Below, piece after piece: positions 37,101-52,800 of a stretch of DNA of 64,000 nucleotides. A program made the translations under genes and the position numbers. The DNA lies in assembly GCA_005656395.1 (NCBI GenBank), contig SRSI01000031.1, forward strand, positions 434,001-498,000. Reading direction: 5' to 3'. Numbering within the stretch: the stretch's first letter is position 1; every line of letters starts with the position of its first letter. Source of the stretch: Strongyloides papillosus (Eukaryota; Nematoda; Chromadorea; Rhabditida; Strongyloididae). The notes beneath the pieces were generated by a model. It was not told the DNA's origin. It searched no databases and saw only the letters and a list, made by a program, of their open reading frames with translations.

Positions 37101-37849
37101 GTGTTAAAGTTTTATCTTTTGACATATTTATTAATAATATATTAATTTTGTGAGATAAAATGTCCAAAATTTTAAATATTATTTTTCTTTGTCTAAAGTA
37201 ATAAAAAGAGAGAGGGAAACAAGGATACACAAGTTGAAAATTAATTGATTTTTATGCCATTTCATTCATTTAAATTAGATATACATTTTATTTACTTCCT
37301 CGTACTCAGACAGAAGGTCTTTTCTTAAACAACTTTTTTTTATCAAAAAAGTGTAATAATTATTAAATTACTAATAGTCTTATAAATAAGAAACTAGAAA
37401 AGAGAAAAAGAAAAGTAGTGCGAACAAGATAGTTTGAGAGAAACTGATAGAGGTGATTAAAATATTTTAAAAAGAATAAACAAAAAAAGAAAAATATAAT
37501 ATATAATATAAATAAATAAATAAATATTTTTTTCTCAACTAATTATACGAAAAAGAAGTTTATAAAAAAAAACTTACAACTTAGCTTCATCTTCACATTT
37601 TCTTAATGTTCTTAGAATGCCAAGAGATTTACACATATTAAAATTTTCTCTTTTTCTTCTTTTATCATTTTTACTATTAATAGAATCATCTTCTCCTGGA
37701 TAAATTTTATCGTTAGATATCTTTCTGAAACACTCAACAACTTCTCTTTCTAACATCATATCTACAGTTTCATTTGAGAAGTTGTGTAATTCATTCAAAC
37801 CAACGTTTCTTTTTAAATGATCAAAGTATATATTTTTTCTTTGTATCAT
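34169..37849 (-). CDS. Unrecognised 466-residue acidic, mostly disordered protein
   Basis: Exon 1 is 37578-37849 (ATG at 37849) and exon 2 is 34169-35297, with a 2280 bp intron in phase 2. The product is 466 residues. The two exons fit in frame with good donor (GTAAGT) and acceptor (TAATTATAG) signals and keep one charged helical segment continuous (LRTLRKCEDEAK-LLLEEAGVYIFESLSKEELAEFL). Residues 20-125 look helical. Three Cys in HLLSCAKSS and PCTCG could bind metal. The rest is Pro-, Ser- and Glu-rich and probably disordered, with basic KRKHSPP and KKRMF patches near the end that may be nuclear localisation signals. No domain is recognised. The long intron and the 17 kb empty 5' flank suggest a regulated nuclear factor, which is inference. 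Confidence 0.65.
35298..37577 (-). other. 2.28 kb intron of the unknown acidic protein gene
   Basis: By far the longest intron here. It is AT-rich, with short (aaat)n runs near 37508-37526 and purine-rich tracts around 37380-37440. No nested gene is seen. Confidence 0.5.
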
Positions 37850-40800
37850 TTTGATGAGATAAAACAAATTTCTAACGCGTTATATTTTTCAAAAAAGTTT
37901 GTTTTAAATTTTGAGATGAAGGGAAAAAAGTTTTTGATACTCTTTTAACAATACATAGAGATAAGATATTAATTGTTGTATTTGTTTGTAGCAAAAAAAT
38001 TGAATGAAATATTCTTGGAAATTATCCTAATAAGATGATATATATAATATATAGATTATTGAAGAATATGATAAAGTAGATGGTGTTGATGTTTATAGCG
38101 TACGAAAAAAGTTTTGATTTGAGATAGATAGATATTAATAGAACTTGATATTATTACTAATATAATATATATTCCGAAAACACAATAAACACAAGTAAGT
38201 CTTCAGAATTTTATATTTGTTGATTAGAAGGTAGATTCAATAAAAATCTCTATCTCTTAAAAGACTGTTGAATATTTTGTTGTTGTGGACGGTAGTAGGT
38301 ACGCGATAAACTTTTATAATAATAAGAGTTGCTGTTTTCTTTTGATTTCTGAAATTAGAAAAGGAGGAGTTAAAAGGTGGATTTTTCGGAGAGTTGTGTA
38401 TTTGTATGTATGTATGCGTACAATTTAAATGTATGTACATGTGAAGCGACTCGGTATAATGAATATACATAAATAATAGATGTATTTATCTTAATATGAA
38501 ATATAAATGAAGATACTAGATGAATTGGAACATATTATGTGAAGCTTTTCCGTTGATGAAGTTAAAATGATAAATTGTATATAGTATAAATGTCATCATA
38601 TCGTCCTATCATAAATCGCGTTTTTCCCTCATTTAATACATTAAAATATTAAGGTTCAATACATCAAATAGGTTTGTTAGAGAAACTTGTTTGATCAAGA
38701 AACTCTATATCAATTATCTCGTCTTACTTTTTTTATTTTTCCTTAGTTTTTTTTATCGTTTTTACTGTTTAACTTTTCATTGTAATATATTTTAAAATAT
38801 ATAATTATTATAATAATTTAGTCAAAAATAGTAAAATATGCGAAGGTATTTAAAATGTACTAAGAAATTTCATATATTAAAGGTGTATCAGTAAATGTAA
38901 AAGTTAATGGTGATTGAAACAATTAATTTTTAAGAAATTGATGAGGAAGAATAATAATATAATGTATACATTTGTTGTTTATTTGGCAGATATAAATATG
39001 TGTAATAAATATTATAAAATTCAAAATTGAAATACTGGATTCAAAAATAGTTCCTCTTTCTCATAGAGAAAAAATTTTCATTGTTTAAATGAATAAAAAA
39101 AGAGGATGTGTAAAATAATATTATGTTTAGTTATTAAGAAAAAGAAAATGTGTTAGTTTAAATTTTTTTGTTGTTGTAAAAAAATTTATTATTTTATTAA
39201 AGAATTCACTTTAAGTGACACCTTTTATTTGTAATAATAGGTAAGGAAAGAAAATATTTATTAAAAAAGGTATTATATCAAGTATAGAAAAAATGAAAGA
39301 CAGATGACAAAAGGACATATGCTTTTGGTATCATTAAATAAGAAAAGGATGTAAAAGTATAATTTTATTAATGATATTAAAGGGTCATTTTAATATAAGA
39401 TATATACATTAATGTTAATTTGTATTTTATAATGTAATAAATGAAAAGTAAAACTGTTTTCTTAAGAACGTATAATGTTTCTTACGTGTATTTATGAAGT
39501 TATATGATAAATGTATATATATAACTTCTCCTCCATTTTATTAACGTTTTCGAAAATATCTAAATATTTTATAAATGATGATGATGGAGATGTATCAAAA
39601 GGTGGTTGGGTGGATGTAGGACAATAGTGTAATTTGATTAAATATAATATAAAAGTATAAAAAGACAGTTATCAAAGATTATATATGTTCAATGTGATAA
39701 AATTTTTATACATACATATTACTTTATACCTAAGATCAAAAGATGAGTTTAAAAAATATATAGATAATAAAATATATTAAATGATTTTAGTGAGTAAAAA
39801 ATATCCAAAAAGTATGGAAATATAAATCATTGTAATTAATAGGGTTTATGTAATAATATAAAGTAACAATTTATTTAAAAATTGTGTAATGGTTATTAAA
39901 AAATTTGTATTTCTTCAAAAGTTTATGTATATAATTTTTTAAAATGATAAATAAAAGTGGATGGTTGATCAAAGATGAAAAGCCTTCATTTTATTATCTC
40001 CTTTAATTTTATTTAAATGTCTTCCGTTTTTATTATCGAATATAAAAACGATATGTATATCAAAGTACAAAGGTTTTTTAAAGGAGTATCCACTTCCAAG
40101 ATGTGCACTCTTCATTAATAGAAGAAGAGTAATTTTGAGATAATTATTGTTAATTTCATATATAAAATGTCAAAGTAAATATATTTCTATTCTTTATTCT
40201 TTGAAATAACCTTTATATTTTTTTCCTTCTCAATTATTTTTATAAAACATTCAATAAATAAATAAATATTATTTTAAAGAAAAAATAATAAAAGTTTATC
40301 ATTGTATATTGATGGTAATGAAAAGTTAAGAACTAATCATTTAACACCATTGTTATTAACTTTTGTTAATTTATTTACCAAAAAATAATAATGTTCTTGA
40401 AAGTGTCTGTGATGACAATAATAATGTTTACCAGGTAAGTTTTCATAACAACCTCCCATTCATTATTATGAAGAAGGAAAGAATGAAAAAAGGAAAAATA
40501 AAGGTAATGGACTTGAATAGTTATGCAAATAAAAATGATATTGGACCTGGGAGATTAACAAAAGACCATCTCTTTTGATTACTTTTTATCAATCTTTAAA
40601 AATCATTCACTCTCCGTGTATTGGGATTAATAAAAGTAGAAGGTTTTTAAAAAGATGAAGCTTTTAAGTATGTGTACCTGTCTCTTTATAAAAATTGTAT
40701 AAACTTTTCAATTTAAAAAAAAACAAAATAAGATTTATTTACAATGAAAATATATAAACTCTTCTTTTTATATTACACAAAAGAAGTAGGTGTTGTTATA

Positions 40801-43800
40801 AAACATTAATATGAGATAAACTTAATGTATATTTTTAAAAACTTTAGATAAATATAATTGTTAAAAATATACTTCAAATTTTCTTCCTTGCAAAATGGGT
40901 GATCTTCTAGTATATATTTTTTTTTAGAACTATAATAACAAATACAGTTTTCTACTCATTATTTTTTAAAGTTATGGTAAAAAAATTGTATAGTATAAAT
41001 TTAAAAGATTTAAAATTTGCTGTCAAAAACAATATATAAAATCGAATTGTTTTGTTAATGAGAAAGAGGAAGAATTAAATTTTGTTGCCTTTTCACTTTT
41101 TTGTTATTTGTGTAAATCTTATTCAAGATACAGTAAGGCTAATTAAATTAAAAAAAATAATTTAATTGATAAAAATATTTATATGAAATAGATAGTATCT
41201 GGTATATTTAAGTACATATTGCAATTAATTCAGAATTTAATAGAGATATTTTTTAAAATTTAGATGAAAATAGTAATTTTAGATAATAATGTAAGATTTC
41301 CATACAAAAGATGATAGCAGTAAACTTTCAATTTATAAAATTTTTAGATAATAAATTAAGGATAGAAAAAATAAAGGGAGGTAAATATTAAAAAGTAAAT
41401 GGAGATATATATATTTTCTTTAACAAATGTTTGATAATAAAATCTAAAGTAACAATTGAATTTTAATCTTTTTAATGACATTGTCTAGTATGACTTTGTA
41501 TTTGAAGAAATATTAAATTACATTTACAAAAATACATATGTTTTAAGATTATAAGAAATTTATAGCTGATTATAATAATAACAATTTCTATTGAATAGAA
41601 AAAATAAAATATTTATTAGACATTTATATATCTTTATAAAAAATTTTTTGGAATGTAAAAAAGAATTAAAAAATATGAAAAACAATATCTAATTATAATT
41701 TTTAATATTAGTCTGATCATACCATAAAAACATTTGCATACGTATAAATAGAAAATGTAGACAGTCTTTTTGTTATAAAAAAAAAGTTTTTTTGTAATCT
41801 AAAAATGCTCTTTTTAAAAGTGTTGATGTGATTATAAAGTTTTTGGTAAAATTATAGTTATATAATCTTTATAGAAAAATTTTATTTAATAATAATATTT
41901 TTTGCAAAAAAAAATTATACATGTTCATTTGCAAAAAGTTTTTATGCATAAAAATGATATAATTAAATATGTTTTAATCTTCGTATTATCTTTTTTGAAA
42001 AAAAATTGAAATGAATGCAAATAAATATTGATGTATTAGAAAAAAAAATAGGCTGAAAAATAAAAATGTTTAAGGGACAAAGAAAATTGCTATGAAAAAT
42101 GTTTATTCTAGAAGATTGAAAAATATTTGTAAAATGTATTTATATGTTGATATGCAATTGTCTAAATCATACAATTATAAACACTACAACTATTTTTTTC
42201 TATCTTGTGGTTGAGAAAGATAAATGAATGTGGTAGAAAATCGTAACAATTAGGAGAAAATTAGGGAGGAGTATAATGAAATAAAAAAAATGGTTTGTGT
42301 AAAAGTTGTGATGAGAATATAAATCAAAATGGCATAAGAGAGGTATATAAAATTAAAACTTTTAATTTTTTTACTATATTGAATAATTTTTCATATATAA
42401 AAATGTATATATTTATTTCAGACAAATTTCAAATTTTCTAATTAAGTGTTTGATGATGTGAAAATTGGATAAATTTAAGATTATAAAGTTATATGTAAGT
42501 GGTGAAAAAATATAAATATAATTTAATTTTTTATATAATAAATTACATATTCTTCAATTTATATGAATGAATATTTTTAATTCAAATGACGATTACTATT
42601 CTTCTACAATAATTAGTTTTCTCACTTTTCGTTAGATGATGTAAAGAGATGGAATGAAAGTCTGAAGAGGGAATAAAGAAGAATGATAGATAAGATTAGA
42701 AAGACAAATGACATTAAGTGAATAAAACATTTATAATATATATAAATTAGATATAGCTAATTTTTGATTATAATTATATCTGTAATTACATTATCGCTTT
42801 CAATATTTGAAATGAGAGAAATAAAAGTTTAAACAAATCATGAAAAATAATTATAATTAATAAAAAAAGTAAATTGTAGTAAGAGGATTTTACGTACTTT
42901 AAAAAAATGTTTTATTCAGCTTTTCTCCAAACAAAAAAGCCCCATTGATAAATTAAATAAAAAATTTAAAGTCCATGTCAGTTTAAAGTTTAAAAAGGAG
43001 AATACATTAAAAGGGATGTTTCATAAAATACACAAAAATATAAATACATAAAGTATTTAAAAAATAAGAATAAAATTGCAGTTTTAACGTTAGAGAAACT
43101 TATTTCTTTCCTCAACTTTATCCATTTCCGGTTATGAAGAAAAAGAGAATAGAAAAGAGAGAAAAGTTGTGTTGAGAAGGGAAAAAACAAAAGAAGTTAT
43201 GTCTATTTATGTTGCGTAAATGTTGTCAACATTCTTCCATTCAACCAAGTAATATTTGGGTAATAATAAAGATTTAATATTTTTAAAAATTTTGAAAAGT
43301 AAAATATATTTTGTAATTGTATAACTATGTGCCCCAACATTCGTTTCTCTTATTAATATGTGGAGAGATACAAGAAATAAAAGAGGTAATCATTTTTAAG
43401 AATAATAAAAGGAAATTACTACTATTATTACAACTTTTACAATATGTTTCGAAATTATAATAGCATTTTTTGAAATGAACAATCTACTTTTTACAATTAT
43501 ATTTTAATGTTACAAAATTTTATAATTTTATAAAATTTTTTGAAGTTATATGAATTTGAAAAAATAATTATAAAGCTTTTGAATTTTTAATAGTTTTCTT
43601 GCATATTATTACATTTTAAAAAATATTATCAAATAAATTCTTCTTCCATCCGAAAAAAAAATTTTTAGTATTTCCTCTTGTAATGTATACATGAAGATAG
43701 TGGCATCTTCACTACGACTATGTATATGTATAAATATATAAAATATAGATATTTTAAAAAAAATTTAAAGTTATACAATTGTAGAGAAATGTTAAACTTA

Positions 43801-46800
43801 TTAATAACAATGATACTATATATTTCCAAACATTTCATTTTTATCATTTCAATGTTAAATAGAAGGTCTATGTATAAAAAAAACCACAAATTAATCATGT
43901 AGATTGATATGACTGTTATGGGTTTTAGGAAAATTTTTCTTTTGTTCTTAGTATATAGAAAAAATTAAAGATAAATAAGATAATTAAAAATATTTTTCCT
44001 CTATCCTCTTATTCAAAATAGTTGGTTAGATATATGTAAGCATTCGTCGAGTAAATGATGTAAAAAAAATCATAGTTATAAGAAATATTAATGTTTTAGA
44101 ATTATATTTGTATTAGTTATTCATCATCTATTTTGAGGTGCCATTTTTTATTCTAATAGTTTTTTCTAAATGAAAATTATAAATTATCCTTAAAGTGATA
44201 GTAAACAAACATAATATAAATGATTAATTATAACATCATAAAACACATAGAAAAAAAGTATGAGTTAACTTATTTTTCTAGTCAAAATGAAAAAAAAACT
44301 AAATAAATAGGGTTGTCATTTAAGAGGAGGTCCACCAAAATTATTTACCTTTTATATAATTAATATTACATTTTGCATCTTTGAAAAGATAAAGGAAAAA
44401 TATTTTTTATTGAAATTACATTATTTTTCACCACTAAAGGAGGTTTTTAAAAATATCAAAATATACATACTCAGGTATCATTAATTGAAATTTTGTGGTA
44501 ATTAAATGAAATGGAACGTTAAAGAAGGTTATGATGCGTTGATAAAAGATATAAAAATAGAAATGACAGAAGAGAAAAAAAAGAAGAAGTGAAATAGAAC
44601 GTGATATATTGAAAGAACATTAAAATACCCTTCAAATTCTCCAATACGTTAGCCTATTGACATTTTGAAATGAATACTTTAAGTATAAATATATAAGAAG
44701 ATTGATAAAATAAAATGTTTAGAATAATATTTATATTATATAGTGATAGTTCTTAGCATTTAATTGTTTGAGAATGATTTATTAAAAGGAGATTAATAAT
44801 AGAAACGGAAATGGAAAAATAATGAATTATGAGTTTTGATAAACACAATAATTGATAGAATGTTACTATTTTAATTGAATAATAATTAGAAAATAGAAAA
44901 GAAATACAATTAATTTTATGATTAGATGAATTTTTTTTCAATCCTTCAATAATAAAACATTTCTTTTTCAAACGTCGTTTTTTAATAACAAAAACATTTG
45001 ATATTAAAGTTGGTGATACAAATATAATAGTTTAATGAAAATAGACAAAGTTGGGAGTGTAATAGAATATTAAAAACATAAAAATTTCAATTATTTAATG
45101 TAATTTTTCTGTATAAATGTAATAACCTCATTATTTTTAAAATGTCAGAATTAAAGTAAGCTTAAAATGGATAAAACGTGAGGTTTTGCACGAAAGTTTT
45201 ACCACACTTTAATTGAGGAAGAAAATGTTAATTATGATTTATTATTATGTAGAAGTATATATCAAATTATGGGTCTACTTCAGATTACTCACTAGTTTCA
45301 TTTTTACCACAAAACTGGCACAAATAATAATTTGTATTGTGTTTGGCCATATACGTAAATATATAGTTTAATATTTATATGTCTGTTTAGAACATAAATT
45401 TATATATATCTGCACTGAATCAAAAGTATTAGCCTTACAATTGTTTATCTGAATATAAAATAAGGTTTAAAATAGATTATTCTAGTTAACTAAATATAAA
45501 TGTTTATAATAAAAAAGGATTTGATTAATGAATTAAAAAAAGACTTAAAATATTAATCTACGGTTCTTTTTTCTTCTTTCCCTCTTTCCACTATCATTAA
45601 AAATAAAAATTACTTATAATTTTTTAAAATTCAATTGGTAAAAAATTCTTTTTAATTAAGGTAAGAATAAGAAATTAATATATGTAAACAAATAAAAATT
45701 GTCAGTAAATTTTAATTTCATTAATGATATATTCATACACTTTTCAACGCAACTCTAATTTAAGTCTACATTTCGTTATAAAAGTAGAAAATATTTAATT
45801 TGTTTTCTTTGTAAAAGTGTCAGAATGTTAATTTTTTTATATAAAAAAATACATTATTTATAAAAGATGTTTTAAATAAAGTTATAAAGTGCAAATGTCG
45901 TTTAAAAATAATTAATAGTATAAAGGATAAAAGCTACTCAATATGTTCACTTTTGTGATTCATCCTGATAAACTTTAAATATTACAATTGTTGAATTAAG
46001 TATGCATTTAAAAAAATATTAAACAACAAGTATTAAATATATTATTTAAATTAATTTCACTTTTCCATGTTTGATTAAGAATTTCAATTCAAAATTAATG
46101 GTATTTTGTATTACCTTTTTAGATGTTAAAGGCAATTTATAAAAAAATTTTTTAAAAATAAAGTATATGTAGGAAAATATTTTTTTTAAATAATCATTCT
46201 AATCCTCACAAAGACAAAAAGAATATTTGAAAATACATATAATTTTTGATCTACTAATATCAATATGCGTAACAAATACATTTTTTTTAAAAACAATAAA
46301 TTTTGTTTTATAAAATAGATGTGATAAAATGAAATTTTCAATAAGTATATCCAAACTCATTAAAAAAATTTATTTTTATAAATCACTTGAATCATATAAA
46401 TAGAATTATTCAAAAAATAATAATATTATTTTAAACTTTACAATTGAATTAAACTTTGTCTTTTTCATTATAGTAGTAACTGATTTATAAATATAAAGAC
46501 AACTGATATAATATCAATTCTATAGTACTTAATAAACAATCTATATATATGGTAACAATATATTTATAAATCTTGCTTTATTGGCTTTTAAAGAAAAAAA
46601 ACTATCTGATCAAAAATTAATTTTTTTCACTATGTATTATCAAATATTCAAATGTATTTTCGACAAATTTTCTAAATAAATTTATTTTTATTATATCATA
46701 TGAGATTTGATAATAATTGTTTTATTAATATATTTGAAGGAAAAAAAATTTTTTTGTTTACATTGATAAGGTAATTTTATACAAATATAAAAATATTTAA

Positions 46801-49800
46801 TATTATATGTTTTGGTCATCTGATAATTATTTGATAAGAGAAAAGATAATGAAATTTTATATATTCATCAAACAGCTGTTTAATGGTCAAGAACAGGGGC
46901 TTGAAAAAGATAATGAATTAAAGAAAGATCACTGATTATTTAAGGTTTTGACATTTAATTAGTGTAGGTTTCATAAAATTAAATATTAATATATTTTTAA
47001 ATAAATAAATATATATATTTTTAGTTTGATTTTTGATTTTTAGGTAAATTTTATAATTTACTATATAAATATTTTGGTGTAAAAATAGTGGGAAAAAATG
47101 ATTTGATTTGTGATTTTAGTAATTATAGCTATTAACCTACAACCAAAATAACATACAACACGTGTGTATATTTGTGTTATTATCGTCTGTGTTTCATTTT
47201 AATAGTAATAGGTGATAAACAGTAAAATTTTTGTCTTTTGGTCCATTATTAAATTTTTCTAAAAGATTATATCCCCTTGTTATGACAAAAACAAACCAAT
47301 GATCAGGAGAAAAATGTATACATACAAAGGACATTGTGGACTTTGTAAAAATATATTCGTATATATTTATATATCTAACAATTTTAGAGTATAGCTTTTC
47401 AATATTGTATATATCATAGATATGGTGAAAATTAAGAGAAAAATGTATTTTTAATGCAAAGAGTTGGAGAGAAAAAAAATTGAGTAATGTATTTTAAAGC
47501 ATCCATTTGAAGTAAAAATTAAATGGAGGAATGTGGTAAGAAGATAAAGGAGAGGTCTATGGTCTTAAAAGTTGTGTTTATGGATGGTAATAAGCATTTT
47601 GACTTATTTGTACCTCCAGATGAAAGATTATATTTTAGTAATTTTATATTTGGCTTTTCTATTATTATAATACATCAAAGACCATCAAATAAATATTTTC
47701 TCAATGCTATTTTTACAATTTTTTACAAAATTGAAATCGTTTTAAGGTTAAAGAGGAAAATAATAACATTAAAAATTTTTAAAAATATGATTTTTGAGGC
47801 ATGAGGTACTAGTTAAAGATGAATAGTATGACAAATGTTGTTAACAAAAAAAAGGGAAATAGGGGAATGGTAATAAAAAAAGGAAATATGTAATTTGTGT
47901 ATCTAATAAAAGTATTGTTAACTAATAGTTGACAAATTATAGAATAATTTAGATGAATAGTTTTTTTTTATAAATAATCACGTTATACAATTACGTTGTA
48001 TCTGTATTATATCAAATTATTAATTCGTAAATTTGGTAATGTTAATATATAACAAAAAGGATGATAAAGAAAAATTTTGGAGCATGATAATGAAGTAGTA
48101 GGAAGTTTAGGAGAAAGATAAGATAATTTAATTGTAAGTTAATTTTGTAATCAAAAAAGATGAAGAACGAAATTGTATTTATTTATACAAATATTTTGTT
48201 ATAATCTATTAGCATATATCAAGGTTTAACTTTATATATGTGTCTATTAATGATAATATGATGATACATTTTAGAGGTGGAGTAAGATTATGGCATAGAT
48301 GAAGTATAATTTTTGTTGTAATGATATAAATTAAAATTTTATATAGTACAGCTTAAAGATCATGTAGGAGCGTGTCAAATGGTAAAAGAAAATATAGTGA
48401 TACCTGTGTTTTTTGGCATTAATTATTGATATATTTTAAACAACCATCTCATATCAATACTATTAATCATTTTAAAACCAGTTTATAAGTTATATAATTT
48501 TAATTAATTTGAAATTGTTGCAGTTAAAAAAATTACTTTAATATTTAATAATATATAAATTTTACAAAGTATAGTGTGAATATTTTTTTCTTAATAAATA
48601 TTATAAAAGCTAGACGACGGTTAATAAAAAAATGATTAATTATAATGATGAAAATTTAAAAGCTTTTTTTATTATTTTTTTAATAATATTTCTAAAGTTA
48701 TATACATACATAAATATTAAATACCGTTATGAGACGTGTCAAATTGAAAGTGTCATTTTCAAGAAAGTACATTTATTTAAAACTGCCAATTCAATGGAAT
48801 ATAAAATGATACAAATGTTCATATGTAATTGACAATACATTTTGGTAAATGTTAACTTAATCATCTCAATATAAATCATTGTTGTATTATCATTATCTTT
48901 ACCATATTTGATGTTAATAATATATTTCAAAGTTTCATTAAGATTGTCAAAGATAACAATGAAATGATTTGAATTTAAAAATGAATTAGTAATAATTTAT
49001 TAATTTATTGTCACTTTGAATTTATTTTTATCCATTCAAAGATTGATAATAAAATATTTTAAAGAAAAAGGACATCAAAAATATCATCATTTTGTTTATT
49101 TTTACATGTGGTAGTTGTAATTTTCATCACATTTTGAGGATATAGATAAAAATAAAAGTGCAAAAGACTAAGAAATTTTTGTGCAATTAAATAAATTATA
49201 TTTGCAGTAAAAAATTAATTCTTCTTATTTAATTTTTTAAAATATTTTTAAACACCAAATTTAATAAAAGAAGCTTATGGTATATTTGAAACTATGTCAT
49301 TGGCATGATTAATGTCCTATTATTATAAATATTTCAGTTTACAATAACTTTTAGTATTCACAAATCAACTTCACAGTTCTTTATTTAAAACAAAACATGT
49401 TTTAGTTACAAAATTAAAATATTAAATAGGTATAGACATTAAAGTAAATGAATTCAGAAGGTGATATTTAATTAATTTTTGATATATTAAAAGTTAACTT
49501 AAAAATAAATTCAATTTATTTTTTTATAAAAAAATTTTAAATGAAAATAAGAAAATTAAATGGTAATAATAAATTAAGTTATATATTTTATCTTTTAGTT
49601 AATTTAAAAGATTTTTATTACATTTTATGTGGTTATATAAGATAATTAAAAGGAATTATTGGAAAAGAAATGTTATAACACCTTATTAGAAGTGATTTAT
49701 AGGTAGAATAAAAATTTTAACCACCATACTATTACTTTTTTCAATTTATCTTTTTTAACAAAATATTTTAAGTAGAGGACAGAAAATCAACCATCCAAGA

Positions 49801-52800
49801 AGGATATTATATATAAAGTTATAAATATTATATATATTATATGTAGTATAACTAATTCGTGCCTGCAAAATATATATAAAACAAGCTTTTGAATCAAAAG
49901 TTAATAAAAAATTAGTTTAAAAATTATACTGTAAAAAGTAGAATGCGTGAAATTGAATAATTAACTTCTAAATGTACTTCTAAAAATTGTAGATAATTAT
50001 TTTCAGTTTTCATAAAATAAACAAGATTTTTAAAGTTCCTTGAAGGACGACAATATTATACATATCTTTTATACTCTTTTTTTCATTCCTATCTAATATA
50101 TTCAAACTTCCTCATTGAATAGGGAAACAAAAGCATACATGAGTACACATACATTTTCGTCAATGAAGACCTATTTAAATTTTTGCAATGTATTCAATAA
50201 TATATAAATGATTGTTTGAAGGAAATATTTATGTAAATAATTGAAGATTATAAAAAGACAAAACCATTATATTTATCATTTTTCAAATATATATTAGTAA
50301 AAACTTTTTTCATCAAAAATCAAACTGATTAATTTTTCTATTATTAATCTTCTTTTTAATATTTATATCATTCAAATGTTAGGAGACACAATAAATTTAT
50401 ACGAAAAAGAAAGAGAGATATCAATTGACGATAAAATTTGTGTACCATTATACTTCAGTGAACATTTTTGAATGATTAAAAAATTTTTTTTGCAAAAATA
50501 TTGCTTCTTGATCATCAATCAAAACTATTTTAAATAAAAATTTGGAAATTATTTAATAGTTTATAATTCATATATATGCATATGTTAATGGTATGAAAAT
50601 AGAAATGCGTACATTTAAACTAAAATAGATGAAGAAGGTTAAAAAAAACCCCCACGTAAGGAAAGTTTTGTGAATGATTTTATATATGTATTACATCAAC
50701 TTATTTTAGTAACAGAAAGGCAAAAGAAATTTGGTCTTTGGTGGGCTAATTTTTTAAAAGTTAACTGACAAGTATAGCACTAAAAACATAAATTATATTT
50801 TCTATCTCTCTCTTTCTCTCTCTCTTGTGTATAATATTTTTAAGAATAATAGGAAGTTTTTGTATTAAAAATTAGATAATATTTTCGTTGAAAAAGAAAT
50901 AATTATGATTGATTTAAAAAAAGAGATTCAATAAATGATTTCACTTACAATTATTCCTATTGAAGTATTGAAAGTACTAGAATATTTAAAATAGATATAA
51001 GGAATTTTATAGTAAAATAATATTAAATATCAGTCTCGTAATATTTTTCTTATATTTAAAAGATAAATAGAAGTAATTATCCTCTTTTATATGAAACTAA
51101 TACAATTGTCATACAAAAAAATTTTTATCATGTATAAATCACTTATTAATAACTTTTCTAAATATTATATCATATATAAGGGTATAAAATTAAATGTTGA
51201 AAAAGTTTCTATGCATTTAATTTAAGATAACATATATATAAATTTTTTCTAAAGTGCATTAAGTAAAACAATTCTATGTAAAAATTATGATAAACTATTG
51301 TTTGATAAAATGTCGTTAACAATTGAATCAAAAAATTGAAATGTTTTTTTAATAGTAATATTAAAGTAATATATAAAGTTGAATTAGTTGTTATACAAAT
51401 AATGACAAACTTTTCTTACTTTTTGGGTCTTTTAATATAAATTTTTGGTAATTCCTCAATTGTACAATATAATAATGGAATATAGTTGAGTTGGAGAAAG
51501 AAAAAAGAAAGAGAGAGAATGGAAAACAAGAATCTTTTATATATATAAACATATATAATTCTTTATTAAAACAATTTAGAAAAATTATTAAACATAACAA
51601 AACAGTCAAATTTTGGATATTAAAAAAAGTTTTATTGATAATATAAAATATAAATAAATTTTTTTTATATTTATATGAATAGTAAAAATAATAAGACATA
51701 TATTCAACAAAATTAGTTGATCATTGATCATCTTTCCTAGAATAGTAGCTATAAAATTACATATAAAGAAATAATTAAAAAAGAATATTTAATTTTTAAA
51801 GATCAAACAACTATTTTCCATTGTTATTGTAATATAAAGGGGCTACAATTTAATACTAATTTTTTTATAACAATTGTGGAAAATAACTAATTAGATTGAA
51901 GTATGAGGAGAATAGTTATTGAATGGGGTGTTTAACGTGGCATATGTCAATTCATTTATAAATCAAAAGAAACAAATTAATAAATTAAAAGGTAACTTAA
52001 GATACTATTTTCTAATTATTCTATAAATGATAATCTATTATATTGTCAATGAATATTGTTTGAGATGAAGAACTGTTTCAAACGATTAATTTATTTAACT
52101 AGTCTTAAACCAACCAAAAAATCAGGGGAAGCCTTTTGATAGTAATAGTTGATCAATGATCAGGGAGAATAAGGAAGTAATATGCATTTTTAAAACAAGT
52201 ACAATTTTTTTTCCTTATCCTTTAAAAAAAAGTGTAATATTCTTTTTAACATCGTATATATTATAATTATTTATTGAATGTTATAATGAACAGTAAAGGT
52301 TATTTTATAATAATTATAAATAAAAAAAATAGCAAAAGGTATATTACAAGGATAAAATAAACAAAATATATATGAAGGCGAGAAATTTACTAGTTAAAGA
52401 GGTGGTACATAACAAAATTATAATAAGGAGTAGTATTACATAAAACTGTTTAAATTCACACGTTATATATAAGATTACACAAAATTTTGTATATTAGTTA
52501 AAAATTTATCAAAGAAGAATTGTTTGTTTGATTAAATAAATTAAATATTTACCAAATAAATATGAATTATGTCAAATGTTATAAGCAATAGAAAAAAAAG
52601 GTTTTTTTAGAAAACAAATAAATGTTACTTATAAAAACTGCATTATTTCAACTCTTACAATGATAAATAAATATCTGTACATATTTATAAATATAATTGG
52701 ATGGGATTGAGATTGTTATCTTGTAAAAAACTTTAAATGTAATTTGATAGATAAGAAATCAGTTAATGGAGAAAACCTTTATATATGTAGAATTTGAATA

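Noticed and set aside
40363..40578. 71-codon plus-strand open frame in the gene desert
   Set aside because: Low-complexity Asn/Lys-rich translation, no splice partners or domain; length expected by chance.
47523..47804. 93-codon plus-strand frame starting with a normal ATG
   Set aside because: The first 40 residues look plausible but the rest is hydrophobic low-complexity, and no family is recognisable.
51391..51699. 102-codon minus-strand frame
   Set aside because: Phe/Ile/Tyr-rich translation typical of T-rich DNA; no supporting signal.
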